A stretch of 64,000 nt of DNA, from NCBI RefSeq assembly GCF_013394165.1, contig NZ_CP041330.1, forward strand, positions 1,356,501 to 1,420,500, in the 5' to 3' direction. Made by a program: the position numbers and the translations under genes. Below the pieces are notes generated by a model. The model had not been told where the DNA came from. It ran no database searches and saw nothing but the letters and a program-made list of their open reading frames with translations. Positions 18,665 to 27,451 of this stretch are shown piece by piece (the stretch's first letter is position 1; each line of letters opens with the position of its first letter). Source of the DNA: Pseudoalteromonas sp. Scap06. Lineage in GTDB: Bacteria; Pseudomonadota; Gammaproteobacteria; Enterobacterales; Alteromonadaceae.

Positions 18665-19291
18665 ATGAAACCAAAATTTATAGTTATAGAAGGCCTAGAG
18701 GGCGCGGGTAAATCTACCGCCATTGCCCTGTGCCAAGACTTTTTAAATCATCACCATGTTGATTTTATCAATGTGCGCGAACCCGGTGGAACACCACTGG
18801 CTGAATCGTTACGTACTTTAGTAAAAGCAGAACACCAAGAAGAAATAGCTTTTGAAACTGAGCTGCTAATTATGTATGCCGCGCGTTCACAACTAATGCA
18901 TAATGTGATCAACCCAGCGCTTGAACAAGGCCAGTGGGTATTGGCTGATCGTCACGATTTATCGTCACAGGCGTATCAAGGCGGTGGGCGAGGAATTAGT
19001 GCAAACACGTTAGCGTCGTTATCGTCTATGGTGTTAAAAGGTTTAAAACCCGATTTAACTATTTACTTAGATATAGACCCTGTTATTGGCCTTGAACGTG
19101 CAAAAGGCCGTGGTGAGCTAGATAGAATTGAGCAAGAAGCCATTGAGTTTTTTCAGCGCACCCGTATGCGTTACATTGAGCTTGCAAATGATGACGACAG
19201 CATAAAAACAGTTGATGCCAACCAAAGTATTGATAAAGTTCACCGTGATATTACCAATGTACTACGCACGTTTTTTTCAGGGTTAAAATAA
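18665..19291 (+). CDS. tmk: Thymidylate kinase
   Basis: The 208-residue P-loop kinase has Walker A GLEGAGKSTA, the dTMP-binding REPGGTPLAE, the DR motif ADRHDLSSQAYQGGGRG and the ERAKGRGELDRIE lid. It phosphorylates dTMP to dTDP. I take the ATG at 18665; an in-frame GTG at 18659, overlapping the mltG stop, would add two residues and cannot be excluded. holB starts 2 bp after the stop. Confidence 0.95.
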   Translation: MKPKFIVIEGLEGAGKSTAIALCQDFLNHHHVDFINVREPGGTPLAESLRTLVKAEHQEEIAFETELLIMYAARSQLMHNVINPALEQGQWVLADRHDLSSQAYQGGGRGISANTLASLSSMVLKGLKPDLTIYLDIDPVIGLERAKGRGELDRIEQEAIEFFQRTRMRYIELANDDDSIKTVDANQSIDKVHRDITNVLRTFFSGLK

Positions 19292-19292
19292 T

Positions 19293-20207
19293 ATGGCATT
19301 GCCGTGGCTTAATGAGGTAGAGCAACGCTTAACTCAAAGCTATAAAGCGCAACGTTTTCATCATGCGCAACTGTTTTGTGGGCCCATTGGGGTTGGCAAA
19401 TTTGAACTAAGTGAGCAACTCGCAAACAGTTTGCTATGCCAAAATACGCAAGTACAGTTAAGTAGCCCCACTAGCGTACTAAGACCTTGTGGGCAATGTA
19501 AAAGTTGTTCATTAAACTTAGCGGGTACACACCCAGACAAACGCATTACCCGAGTAGAAGGGCAAAGCATAGGTGTTGATGATATTCGCGGCATAAGCGA
19601 TTTTATGCACCAGTCAGCTGCGCAAAATGGCAATAAAGTAGCGATTATTCAAAACTGCGAAAAAATGACCACCGCAGCCGCTAATGCGTTATTAAAAACC
19701 CTTGAAGAGCCAAGTAATAGTCGGTTTTTAATCCTGACAACCAGCCAAGTGGCGCAGTTACCAGCGACTATTTTAAGCCGTTGTGCTAAAACCGAGGTTA
19801 AAGTAACTAATAACCAATTAGCACAACAATGGTTAAGTAGTTTGGATGTGCCTAACTATACCTGGTTGTCGTTATTTTATAGCCAACCATTGCAAGTAAA
19901 GCAGTGGCAACAGCAAAATCAGCTAGAAAATATTGATACGCTTTATAAATTTGCAACTGAGTTTAAACAAAGCCATAATTTCAATGCGTTAGTCGATATA
20001 ATAAATAAACAGCCCGAGCTTGTTCGTATTTTTACTTTATTTTTAAGTGAGCAGCTCAAACAACAGCTTTTAAATGGCATGAGTTTTGACTCTTATCAAG
20101 TTGCTCAGCAAGCACTGAATGATTTTTTACAGAATAACATACAAATACTTGGGTTAAATTTACCGCTTGCGGTATCACGACTAGCGTATACATTACGTAA
20201 CCAATAA
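19293..20207 (+). CDS. holB: DNA polymerase III subunit delta'
   Basis: The 304-residue protein has the degenerate P-loop GPIGVGKFELSEQLA, the zinc module ending CGQCKSCSLNLAGTHPD, and the clamp-loader signature ANALLKTLEEPSNSRFLIL. The C-terminal helical part is poorly conserved, as usual. Delta' is a structural, non-ATPase subunit of the clamp loader. The order tmk-holB-pilZ-tatD is conserved in gammaproteobacteria. Confidence 0.94.
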   Translation: MALPWLNEVEQRLTQSYKAQRFHHAQLFCGPIGVGKFELSEQLANSLLCQNTQVQLSSPTSVLRPCGQCKSCSLNLAGTHPDKRITRVEGQSIGVDDIRGISDFMHQSAAQNGNKVAIIQNCEKMTTAAANALLKTLEEPSNSRFLILTTSQVAQLPATILSRCAKTEVKVTNNQLAQQWLSSLDVPNYTWLSLFYSQPLQVKQWQQQNQLENIDTLYKFATEFKQSHNFNALVDIINKQPELVRIFTLFLSEQLKQQLLNGMSFDSYQVAQQALNDFLQNNIQILGLNLPLAVSRLAYTLRNQ

Positions 20208-20219
20208 AAAGGACTAGAT

Positions 20220-20546
20220 ATGCAAGAGCTATTAGTAGATATAGACGACCTTGATGAACTATATCGCTGTTACATGCCTTTTTTAAAAAAAGGTGGGTTA
20301 TTTGTACGCACCAATATGCGTTATGAACCTGGGTATTCACTTGCCTTACGCGTTACCTTGCCTGACGCGCTAGAAGATGACGTGGTAACCGGAAAGGTTA
20401 CGTGGGTCACTCCACAAGGCGCTCAGAGCTCAAATCCACCGGGGATCGGTATTAGCTTTTTAGATGACAAAACCAATCTAAACGCGAAGATCGAAAAACT
20501 GCTGGGGACTATGTTAAACTCCGGCAATCCAACTTATACCATGTAG
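20220..20546 (+). CDS. pilZ: PilZ domain protein (type IV pilus PilZ type)
   Basis: This 108-residue protein between holB and tatD matches the prototype PilZ of Pseudomonas in position and in FLKKGGLFVRTNM, VTWVTP and GIGISFLDD. The RxxxR c-di-GMP-binding motif of true receptor PilZ domains is not seen at the N-terminus, as in P. aeruginosa PilZ itself, which acts through PilB and FimX in pilus assembly. A role in type IV pilus biogenesis is inferred from the family. Confidence 0.85.
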   Translation: MQELLVDIDDLDELYRCYMPFLKKGGLFVRTNMRYEPGYSLALRVTLPDALEDDVVTGKVTWVTPQGAQSSNPPGIGISFLDDKTNLNAKIEKLLGTMLNSGNPTYTM

Positions 20547-20563
20547 TAAAAACAGGCCTTATT

Positions 20564-21343
20564 TTGATTGTAGATTCTCATTGCCATTTAGACCGTCTTG
20601 ATTTTGATAAACTCGATTTAAACCTAGACCAAGTACTTGATAACGCCCGCGCTAAAAAAGTAGAACATTTTTTATGTGTCAGCGTCACACTTGATCAGTT
20701 TCCCGATATGCTAGAGCAAATTAAGCATTACGATGACGTGTCTGCGTCATGTGGCGTGCATCCACTCGATCAAAAAGACGCACTCAACAAACAGCAATTA
20801 ATTGACTTAGCCTCACACGACAAAGTAGTAGCCATAGGTGAAACTGGGCTTGATTATTACTATGCAAAAGACACTCATGCAGTGCAACAAGCGAGTTTTG
20901 TTGGCCATATTGAGGTAGCTAATGAATTACAAAAGCCACTTATTATTCATACCCGTGATGCCCGTGCCGATACCATTAATTTAATGCGTGAGCACAAAGC
21001 AGAAAATTGCGGTGGGGTACTTCACTGTTTCACCGAAGATTGGGATATGGCCAAAAAAGCCATTGATATGGGCTTTTATATCTCTATTTCAGGCATTGTG
21101 ACCTTTAAAAATGCGGTAGAGCTTAAAGAGGTAGTAAAGCAAATTCCTCTCGATCGACTGCTTATTGAAACCGACTCGCCTTACTTAGCGCCAGTACCAT
21201 ATCGTGGTAAAACTAATCAGCCAGCGTATGTTGAAGACGTGGCTTATTACATTAGTGAACTCAAAGGCATTAGCTTTAACGAGTTGGCAAAAGCCACTAC
21301 TGATAACTTTTACTCTTTATTTAAATTAGCAGCTAAAGGCTAA
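20564..21343 (+). CDS. ycfH: TatD-family metal-dependent hydrolase (YcfH)
   Basis: The 259-residue TIM-barrel hydrolase shows DSHCHLDRLDF, GETGLDYYYAK, IHTRDARADT, GVLHCFTEDW and ETDSPYLAPVPYRGK, the complete TatD metal-binding set. Family members are deoxyribonucleases or related phosphohydrolases; the YcfH branch lies after holB as here. It uses a TTG start directly before the conserved IVDSH, with no better upstream start. It ends the operon begun by pabC, 4 bp before the next gene. Confidence 0.92.
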   Translation: MIVDSHCHLDRLDFDKLDLNLDQVLDNARAKKVEHFLCVSVTLDQFPDMLEQIKHYDDVSASCGVHPLDQKDALNKQQLIDLASHDKVVAIGETGLDYYYAKDTHAVQQASFVGHIEVANELQKPLIIHTRDARADTINLMREHKAENCGGVLHCFTEDWDMAKKAIDMGFYISISGIVTFKNAVELKEVVKQIPLDRLLIETDSPYLAPVPYRGKTNQPAYVEDVAYYISELKGISFNELAKATTDNFYSLFKLAAKG

Positions 21344-21347
21344 CCTC

Positions 21348-23207
21348 ATGACGATTCTCTCGGTGCAACACCCGCTGATAATTATGGGGCCCATGGTGCG
21401 CCGAGCAGAAAAAGCTTCAGTTTGTATTCAGTTTGCTACTTCAAAGCCAGTAAATTGCCGTGTAGAGCTAATTGGCTTCGAGTGCTATAGCGAACAAGAC
21501 ACCATAAGGCTAGGTGAATATTTATTCTTACAGTTTGTGGTAATTAAACCTATAAACAGTCAGTTCCCGCGCGATACATTATTATCATACCAACTATTTT
21601 TTGATGACACCCCTGTTGATTTATCAGCATTTAGCTTTAACAATCAGCCATTACCTGAATTTGTGATCCCCAAAAAACTAACGCAAATATTACATGGCTC
21701 GTGCCGCAATGCGCATCATCCTGCAAAAGACAGCCTAGTAAGTTCAAGCCATTGGCAAGCCGTTCAGCGAAGTAATGAACAGCAGGGGGCACAGTTATTA
21801 TTGCTTTCGGGCGATCAAATTTATGCTGACGATGTAGCTGGCCCCATGTTATTAGCGATACATCAGCTAATTAAGCACTTGGGTATTTATAAAGAGCAGC
21901 CACTTGATTTAGATTTACCCGCTGACATTGCAGAACAGTTGTATGGTCGCCATTACTTGTTGCCAACTACCTCATGGAAAAACCGCTCAAAACTAGGTAT
22001 TGGCTATTGGTTAAAAAAGGACGAACCGCATTTTTCTAGTGTAAAAGCGTATAATCATCTGATTCATTTTGAAGAGTTCGTAGCACTGTATTTACTCAAT
22101 TTTAGTAGCCAAGCATGGCAATACATTGACCTAAATAACTTAAGTTACTCAGGTGGTAACGGAAAAAATCAAGCGCTATTTAATGCAGAAAAAACCGCAT
22201 TAATCGACTATGCACAAGGTTTAGCAGAGGTAGATCGATTGTTTGCCAATGTATCTACCTTAATGATGTTTGATGACCATGATGTAACCGACGATTGGAA
22301 CCTCACCGCAGGGTGGGAGCAAGCCATTAATCAAAACCGCAGCAGCAAGCGTATTGTAAATAATGGCTTAGCGAGCTATTGGCTGTTTCAAGGAATGGGC
22401 AACGACGCACTGCAAAAAACCGGATCGTTACTTGGCCCTTTTAACGACTGTTTAGCCGGCGATATGCAATGGCAATTTAAAGCGTTTGATAAGCACCTTA
22501 ACGATTTTAACCATTGGCATTACGAGCTAATGACCATTCCTAAAGTGGTGGTGCTCGATACTCGTACGCATCGTTGGCGTAATGAGCAAAACTTTAACGA
22601 ACCTTCAGGTTTACTTGATTGGGAACGTCTCACAGAGCTTGAAGAAAGCCTATTAAGCCATGACCAAGTCATTATTGTATCGCCTGCTCCCGTGTTTGGG
22701 GTTAAATCGATAGAGGCAATTCAAGCGGTGTTTAATATGTGTGGGCAACCACTGATGGTTGATGTAGAAAACTGGATGGCCCACGAAGGCTCAGCCAAAA
22801 AGTTACTCAACACCTTTAGGCGCACCGACACCCCAAACGAAACGCTGATTTTATCGGGCGATGTACACTATTCGTTTTGTTTTTCAGTGCAAAAGCGTTT
22901 TGGCGATCATCCCAACAGAATTTGGCAACTGACAGCCAGTGGCATTAAAAATGAGTTTCCGCGCAAGCTAATAAATATACTCGACAAGCTCGACTCTATT
23001 TTATACGGTCCCAAAAGCCCACTTAACTTTTTTACCAAACGCTGGCATATGGAAGTAGACAAACACCAAACTAAAGGCAAAGGGCAAAAGTACTTAGTAA
23101 GCGATTCTGCCATTAGTTTGGTTACGCTTGAAGCGGGTAATTTAGCCAGGTATCAGCTAATCCACGGCGACGGCCACACCACCGAATTTGATTTAGAAGA
23201 GCAGTGA
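21348..23207 (+). CDS. PhoD-like metallophosphatase
   Basis: This 619-residue protein has the PhoD-type metal site in order: HGSCRNAH (about residue 115), LLSGDQIYADDVAG (about 153), MMFDDHDVTDDWN (about 306) and LILSGDVHYSFCF (about 502). No signal peptide or Tat motif is present, so it is probably cytoplasmic, unlike classic secreted PhoD. Such proteins are metal-dependent phosphodiesterases or phosphatases of unknown substrate. It starts 4 bp after ycfH and may be the last gene of that transcript. The downstream gap is a repeat mosaic. Confidence 0.82.
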   Translation: MTILSVQHPLIIMGPMVRRAEKASVCIQFATSKPVNCRVELIGFECYSEQDTIRLGEYLFLQFVVIKPINSQFPRDTLLSYQLFFDDTPVDLSAFSFNNQPLPEFVIPKKLTQILHGSCRNAHHPAKDSLVSSSHWQAVQRSNEQQGAQLLLLSGDQIYADDVAGPMLLAIHQLIKHLGIYKEQPLDLDLPADIAEQLYGRHYLLPTTSWKNRSKLGIGYWLKKDEPHFSSVKAYNHLIHFEEFVALYLLNFSSQAWQYIDLNNLSYSGGNGKNQALFNAEKTALIDYAQGLAEVDRLFANVSTLMMFDDHDVTDDWNLTAGWEQAINQNRSSKRIVNNGLASYWLFQGMGNDALQKTGSLLGPFNDCLAGDMQWQFKAFDKHLNDFNHWHYELMTIPKVVVLDTRTHRWRNEQNFNEPSGLLDWERLTELEESLLSHDQVIIVSPAPVFGVKSIEAIQAVFNMCGQPLMVDVENWMAHEGSAKKLLNTFRRTDTPNETLILSGDVHYSFCFSVQKRFGDHPNRIWQLTASGIKNEFPRKLINILDKLDSILYGPKSPLNFFTKRWHMEVDKHQTKGKGQKYLVSDSAISLVTLEAGNLARYQLIHGDGHTTEFDLEEQ

Positions 23208-23496
23208 TTTAATACAAGAATTAGGTCGATATTATTGCCAACTTGTAGCAGCGGCTTCATGTCGCGTCATTTTATAATGTCGTTAGCGACGGGCGACGGG
23301 CGATGAGCGACGAGTTACGGGGTAAATATCCAAAAGCGCAGCGTCTCTTAACTCTCTTTGTTAATAATTTCTTTGCGCGGCATAAAGCCCCGCCTACAAT
23401 AAACAGCTATGTTACCCTTATTCGTAGGCGGGAGTTTACCTCGCGCATGTTTAAAGTATGAGGGTATTAGGCCCGTAACCTGACCCCCGCAGCCCG
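23208..23496. repeat. Convergent intergenic region made of several repeats
   Basis: Between the ends of the PhoD-like gene and the O-antigen-ligase-type gene I see no gene. The left part has CGACGGG direct repeats (23286-23320). At 23332-23375 is a truncated copy of the AAGCGCAGCGTCTCTTA element also found at 4783 and 51787. At 23374-23447 is a separate 74-nt palindrome. At 23481-23500 the string CCCGCAGCCCGTTAAC, also present near 4745, runs into the stop codon of the leftward gene. Confidence 0.7.
23374..23447. repeat. 74-nt palindromic element
   Basis: The two ends TGCGCG and CGCGCA and the inner blocks CCCGCCTAC (23389-23397) and GTAGGCGGG (23424-23432) are arranged symmetrically. They give a two-tier stem around an AT-rich loop. 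A degenerate half, TTGTAGCAGCGGCTTCATGT, lies at about 23241-23262. This is the structure of a REP-type element. Confidence 0.65.
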
Positions 23497-24828
23497 TTAA
23501 CTTCGTCGTTTTTTAATCCGCTTTGGTGCCGGTAACTTATTGGTTAATATCGCTAAACATAACACCACTATAAACAGCATTGAGTTTGCGCCGGCTTGTA
23601 AGGAGTAATCAACCGACGAATGTAGCATCATGGCTACTATGGCCGTAGCACAACCAAACGCCCCCCCCTGATAAAGCGCCGTCTTACGCGTTCGCATAGT
23701 ATTAATACATAACCACAAACAATAAAGCACTAGCAGTCCTAATAACGCTGTGGCAGGAATACCTAGCTCAACTGCAAATTGTACATAATCGTTATGCGCG
23801 TTGTCGTAGTAGCCAGAGTAGGGCTCAGATTGATACGCAGGAAACGCAGTATAAAAAGTACCGCCACCAGAGCCCAATAATGGGTTATCTAAAATCAGTG
23901 GAATTGAGTCACGTACAACTTCATCTCGTGTTTCTGATTGCAAGCTGGTTTCGCTAATACGTTGTTTTACTTTTTCTACATCGAAAATAGCACCAATAAT
24001 AATTAAATCGATAATAAAAAAGCTCACAATCAGCAATTTAAATGCTTTAGGCTTTTGCTTATAAACAAACAGCGCTAGTAAGCTTACTATTATTAAAGCG
24101 ATAAAAAAGGCCGAGTTACCCATACGGCTGCGAGTTAAAATAAGCGCCACAATAATAATAATTAACGAAATGCGTAAAATTATTTTAGAACTCAATAATA
24201 TTTCGGCCCAAGCGCGTAGTGTTTGTTTTACAGTGGGCTGATAACCGCTGTTAGAGCGTTTTAGTTCACTGATTAAAACACCAATGCCTAAACATAAACA
24301 TAAAGCTAAGTAATTAGCTAAAAAGTTAGAATAGGTAAAAGTACCAATTGCACGATCTGTATGTTTGTAACCAAATAAAGGACTAACAATATCGGGAGAT
24401 AAGTTTAAATAACTAGCGTACAACGCCTGAAATACACCGGCACAAATAACAGCATAAATTAACTTTTTAATTCGCTCTGCACTATTGCAGTAGTTAAATA
24501 TTAACCAGCTCAGCATAATTAAAAAACAGGTTTTTAATAACATTTGTTTGGTTTGAAATGCATCAACACTCACGCCAAACAGCTGTATACCACAAACTAA
24601 AATAACTGCACTTAGAGTAAAAAATAGTGGCCAAGAATAGCGAGGCGGAAATAGCGCTTGGTTGTTATTTAACACACTGTGGGTAAGATGGGTAATAAAG
24701 GTAAAGCTAGTTAAAATGCCAATAGCTAAAATTGCCCAAGGTCGGTAACTACCTAAAGGAAGAGGAAGTAAAAATAGGATCAAACAAATTAAAAAAAATA
24801 TAAAACGATTCAAAATAAACTCAAACAA
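23497..24828 (-). CDS. O-antigen ligase family membrane protein (WaaL/Wzy_C type)
   Basis: The 443-residue protein has about 11-12 hydrophobic segments. A large periplasmic loop near residues 300-350 (DNPLLGSGGGTFYTAFPAYQ and then NAHNDYVQFAVELGIPA) is the hallmark of the O-antigen ligase/polymerase family. Such proteins join polysaccharide to lipid A core or polymerise repeat units, or ligate glycans to proteins; sequence alone does not decide. It is the last of a leftward set with the small secreted protein and lapD-lapG. A terminator separates it from the secreted-protein gene, so it may be transcribed by readthrough or from its own promoter. Confidence 0.85.
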   Translation of the reverse strand: MFEFILNRFIFFLICLILFLLPLPLGSYRPWAILAIGILTSFTFITHLTHSVLNNNQALFPPRYSWPLFFTLSAVILVCGIQLFGVSVDAFQTKQMLLKTCFLIMLSWLIFNYCNSAERIKKLIYAVICAGVFQALYASYLNLSPDIVSPLFGYKHTDRAIGTFTYSNFLANYLALCLCLGIGVLISELKRSNSGYQPTVKQTLRAWAEILLSSKIILRISLIIIIVALILTRSRMGNSAFFIALIIVSLLALFVYKQKPKAFKLLIVSFFIIDLIIIGAIFDVEKVKQRISETSLQSETRDEVVRDSIPLILDNPLLGSGGGTFYTAFPAYQSEPYSGYYDNAHNDYVQFAVELGIPATALLGLLVLYCLWLCINTMRTRKTALYQGGAFGCATAIVAMMLHSSVDYSLQAGANSMLFIVVLCLAILTNKLPAPKRIKKRRS

Positions 24829-24831
24829 AGT

Positions 24832-24860
24832 AAAAACGCAGCCAATAGGCTGCGTTTAAA
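24832..24860 (-). terminator. Intrinsic terminator after the small secreted-protein gene
   Basis: On the minus strand AAACGCAGCC-TATT-GGCTGCGTTT forms a perfect 10-bp stem followed by TTACTTTG. It lies 20 bp after the stop of the 181-residue secreted protein and just before the start of the membrane protein gene. Confidence 0.8.
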
Positions 24861-24877
24861 TATACTTATGGTAAAAA

Positions 24878-25423
24878 CTAGTTACCGACTTCAGATATAC
24901 CGTTATCACCACCTGTACCACCAGAGCCTGGAGGTGTTGGTAATGTTGGTAAACTGCCTACTGGCGGAGCAGGTTGACCTACACCAGGGCCTGCAGCGGT
25001 CGCTTCAGAAGCGGTGGTTGCATCAACACCTGCAGTAATTGCAGCAAGTGTAATTGCATCAGAGTCTAAACCTGCAGCCGTAAGTGCAGCTAAAAAGTCA
25101 GAAATTAACGGATTGTCTGCACCAAATTGGGCAACAACAGCTGCAACCATCGCATCAATGTCTGCAGCGCTACACGCAGCATTTAGTAATTTCTCTTCTA
25201 ATTCAACTTTTTCTTTGTTTTTACAAATACGTTTAATAGCTTCTACTAAATCTTCGCGTAATTGCTCTGGTGAAGTATCTGCAGTAACGTTATTAAGAAT
25301 ATCAATTATGTTATTTATGCTCACTTCTTGAACCACAGCATCGTTATCCGTTTGTGCATGGGTTGGAAGAGCAGTAAGAGCTGTTGCGCTAGCTACTAAG
25401 CCAGCTAAAAGTAATTTTTTCAT
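24878..25423 (-). CDS. Small secreted Ala-rich protein with Gly/Pro tail
   Basis: The 181-residue protein has a signal peptide (KKLLLAGLVASATALTALPT, cleaved after THA). The middle part is helical and Ala-rich, with two cysteines (ICKNK and AACSAAD) that could form a disulfide. The C-terminal tail is low complexity (PAPPVGSLPTLPTPPGSGG). I do not recognise a family. It starts 21 bp after lapD, so it is probably translated from the lapG-lapD transcript, and the terminator after it caps that operon. Placement suggests an envelope or biofilm role; this is inference only. Confidence 0.75.
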   Translation of the reverse strand: MKKLLLAGLVASATALTALPTHAQTDNDAVVQEVSINNIIDILNNVTADTSPEQLREDLVEAIKRICKNKEKVELEEKLLNAACSAADIDAMVAAVVAQFGADNPLISDFLAALTAAGLDSDAITLAAITAGVDATTASEATAAGPGVGQPAPPVGSLPTLPTPPGSGGTGGDNGISEVGN

Positions 25424-25444
25424 TTCTCGTCCCTAGGTTGAGCT

Positions 25445-27451
25445 TTAATTGCAAAATTTTAGCGCATCGGCGCAAAAAGTAAACTCTTTATTTACGCCAT
25501 TTTCATTAGATTTAATAATTTTTGATGGTGACAGTATTAAATTACCTTGTACCCCGTCACATCCCAATGATTCGAGTATCTCTAACGTTTCAGTCTTTTC
25601 AATTAAACAGGCTAAAACTTTAATACCAAAGCCATGACAAATATTATTAACTGTTTGAATATAAAATTGGCTTTGTGGGTTAGTTACTAAATCTTGAATA
25701 TAACTACCATCAATTTTTACATACTCAATATCAAGACCTTGTAAATACCTGAACGACGTTAAGCTAGTACCAAAGTGTTCAATACATACATTAATACCCA
25801 GCTCTTTAATTGCATCTATGTGTAACGAAGCTACGTGCACATTATAGAGCAAACCAATTTCATGTAGTTCGAATACAAGATTTGTTTTAATAACGGGTTT
25901 AGTGTGCGAATAAAGGGTGAGCCATTGTATAAAGTCAGTTGAGTACAACGATGCCTTGCTAATATTAAGTGCAAATACATCATTAGGGTAATGTTCTTTT
26001 ATATCTACAAAGCTTCGTATAATTTTTTTATCGAGTTCTTCGGTTAAATTTAACTTTTCAGCCATGGCGAATAAGTGGCCATTATTTACTTTTTCACCCT
26101 CATGAATAAAGTGGGCAAATACTTCAAAATAACATTGAGAATCAGTTTTATTAGCTTGCTTTACGGGCTGCACTGAAAAGCTCACTTCACCCGCATTAAT
26201 AATCGACTTAATTAAAGTACGCCATTGGTTAACACTAAATAATGACTCTTTATCGGTATTGTCTAATGTAGCATCTTCGCCAATAGTGCAACTAGTATCA
26301 AGTAACGACAACACTTCACCCAAGGCAGCGCCTTGATCAATCCCAACTATGGCTAAATTAGCGTAACCATTAATGTGTGAGCTATTTTCTTTTTGACTTA
26401 ACTTATCACTCACATCTAAGCGAGCTTTACTTAAAAATAAAACATCATACGGGGCCAATAAAACGAACGTTCCCCCGTTGAGCCTAAATAAAGATGAATT
26501 TGGTAACTCATTAGCAAGCTGTTTAAGTATTTTTGCAGCATCAAGCACATGCTGATCGCCATCTTGATAGCTTACAACTTGGTTAATATTATTTAACGAG
26601 GGCAGGGTAAGCATCATTGCAGTAATGGGTGTATCGTCAGTAATATTATTAACAACTGAATTAAAGTGGTTCTCAAACGACTTGCGGTTACCTAACCCTG
26701 TTAACGAGTCTATGTATACCTCTTCGGTAAGTGCTTGAGTTTGTTTTGTTAGTGAGTCAAACGTACTTTGTAGGTTTAAAACCATGTTATTAATGGCTTG
26801 TGTAACAGTGCGCAGTTCTCGAGCAACCGGTATTTCTTTATTTAAGGTAAAACGCTTTCGTGTTACTAGCATAGCTTGGTTTTCTACTGCTTGTAGTGGC
26901 TTAAATACCGCACGTAATATTAAAAATGCAATTGCCAGTGACGCTGCTAATAGTAAAAACGAACTATATAAGCTGCGCAAGGTGTGCTGCCACAAGGTTA
27001 AATACGATTGCCCAGTATGGCTGGTTACATCAAGGGTGCCGGCCATCATCCAGCCATTGTTAATTTCAGAATGCATAGTTGGTGCACTTAGTTCAACAGC
27101 ACCTATAAACCAGCTAGGAACTGATTCAACGCGTTTAGGATTTTGTAATTCAAAAACGATGTTGTTTTGCACATCAGTAAACTTAATTTGGCTATAATAA
27201 CCAGAGTCAAAAATAGCGGTTGCCATCGTCTCGGCAATCATTAGGCTGTCGTCTTCTAAATAAGGAGAGATAGAAAGGCCTAAACTGGTAGCGGTATCTT
27301 GCGCGTGGCTAGCCATTTGCGTTTGTAAGTAATTACGGGTTGTATCAACGTCGGTAATAACGCGTACACAAAACGAAATTATCGAAATTAAAATTATCAA
27401 GCCATATACTTGAGTCTTTAAACTCAATCCATATTTAAAGAGTCGAGACAT
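25445..27451 (-). CDS. lapD: LapD-type c-di-GMP receptor (degenerate GGDEF-EAL)
   Basis: The 668-residue protein (start MSRLFKYGLSLKTQVYG) has a transmembrane helix, a periplasmic domain (about 35-150), a second helix and a HAMP segment. Then come a GGDEF-like domain (about 270-410) with RLNGG in place of GGDEF and an EAL-like domain (about 430-650) where the EAL motif reads FELHEIG. Both catalytic motifs are degenerate, as expected for LapD, which binds c-di-GMP and then sequesters the LapG protease in the periplasm. An upstream in-frame start would add 30 residues lying inside lapG and is less likely. The gene overlaps the lapG end by 17 bp, confirming the pair. Confidence 0.9.
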   Translation of the reverse strand: MSRLFKYGLSLKTQVYGLIILISIISFCVRVITDVDTTRNYLQTQMASHAQDTATSLGLSISPYLEDDSLMIAETMATAIFDSGYYSQIKFTDVQNNIVFELQNPKRVESVPSWFIGAVELSAPTMHSEINNGWMMAGTLDVTSHTGQSYLTLWQHTLRSLYSSFLLLAASLAIAFLILRAVFKPLQAVENQAMLVTRKRFTLNKEIPVARELRTVTQAINNMVLNLQSTFDSLTKQTQALTEEVYIDSLTGLGNRKSFENHFNSVVNNITDDTPITAMMLTLPSLNNINQVVSYQDGDQHVLDAAKILKQLANELPNSSLFRLNGGTFVLLAPYDVLFLSKARLDVSDKLSQKENSSHINGYANLAIVGIDQGAALGEVLSLLDTSCTIGEDATLDNTDKESLFSVNQWRTLIKSIINAGEVSFSVQPVKQANKTDSQCYFEVFAHFIHEGEKVNNGHLFAMAEKLNLTEELDKKIIRSFVDIKEHYPNDVFALNISKASLYSTDFIQWLTLYSHTKPVIKTNLVFELHEIGLLYNVHVASLHIDAIKELGINVCIEHFGTSLTSFRYLQGLDIEYVKIDGSYIQDLVTNPQSQFYIQTVNNICHGFGIKVLACLIEKTETLEILESLGCDGVQGNLILSPSKIIKSNENGVNKEFTFCADALKFCN

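Noticed and set aside
20220..20546. c-di-GMP-binding PilZ receptor
   Set aside because: The RxxxR motif is not seen and the gene is at the position of the prototype pilus PilZ, which does not bind c-di-GMP.
25445..27451. Active diguanylate cyclase or phosphodiesterase
   Set aside because: The GGDEF and EAL motifs are both degenerate and lapG adjoins, so a receptor is the better call.
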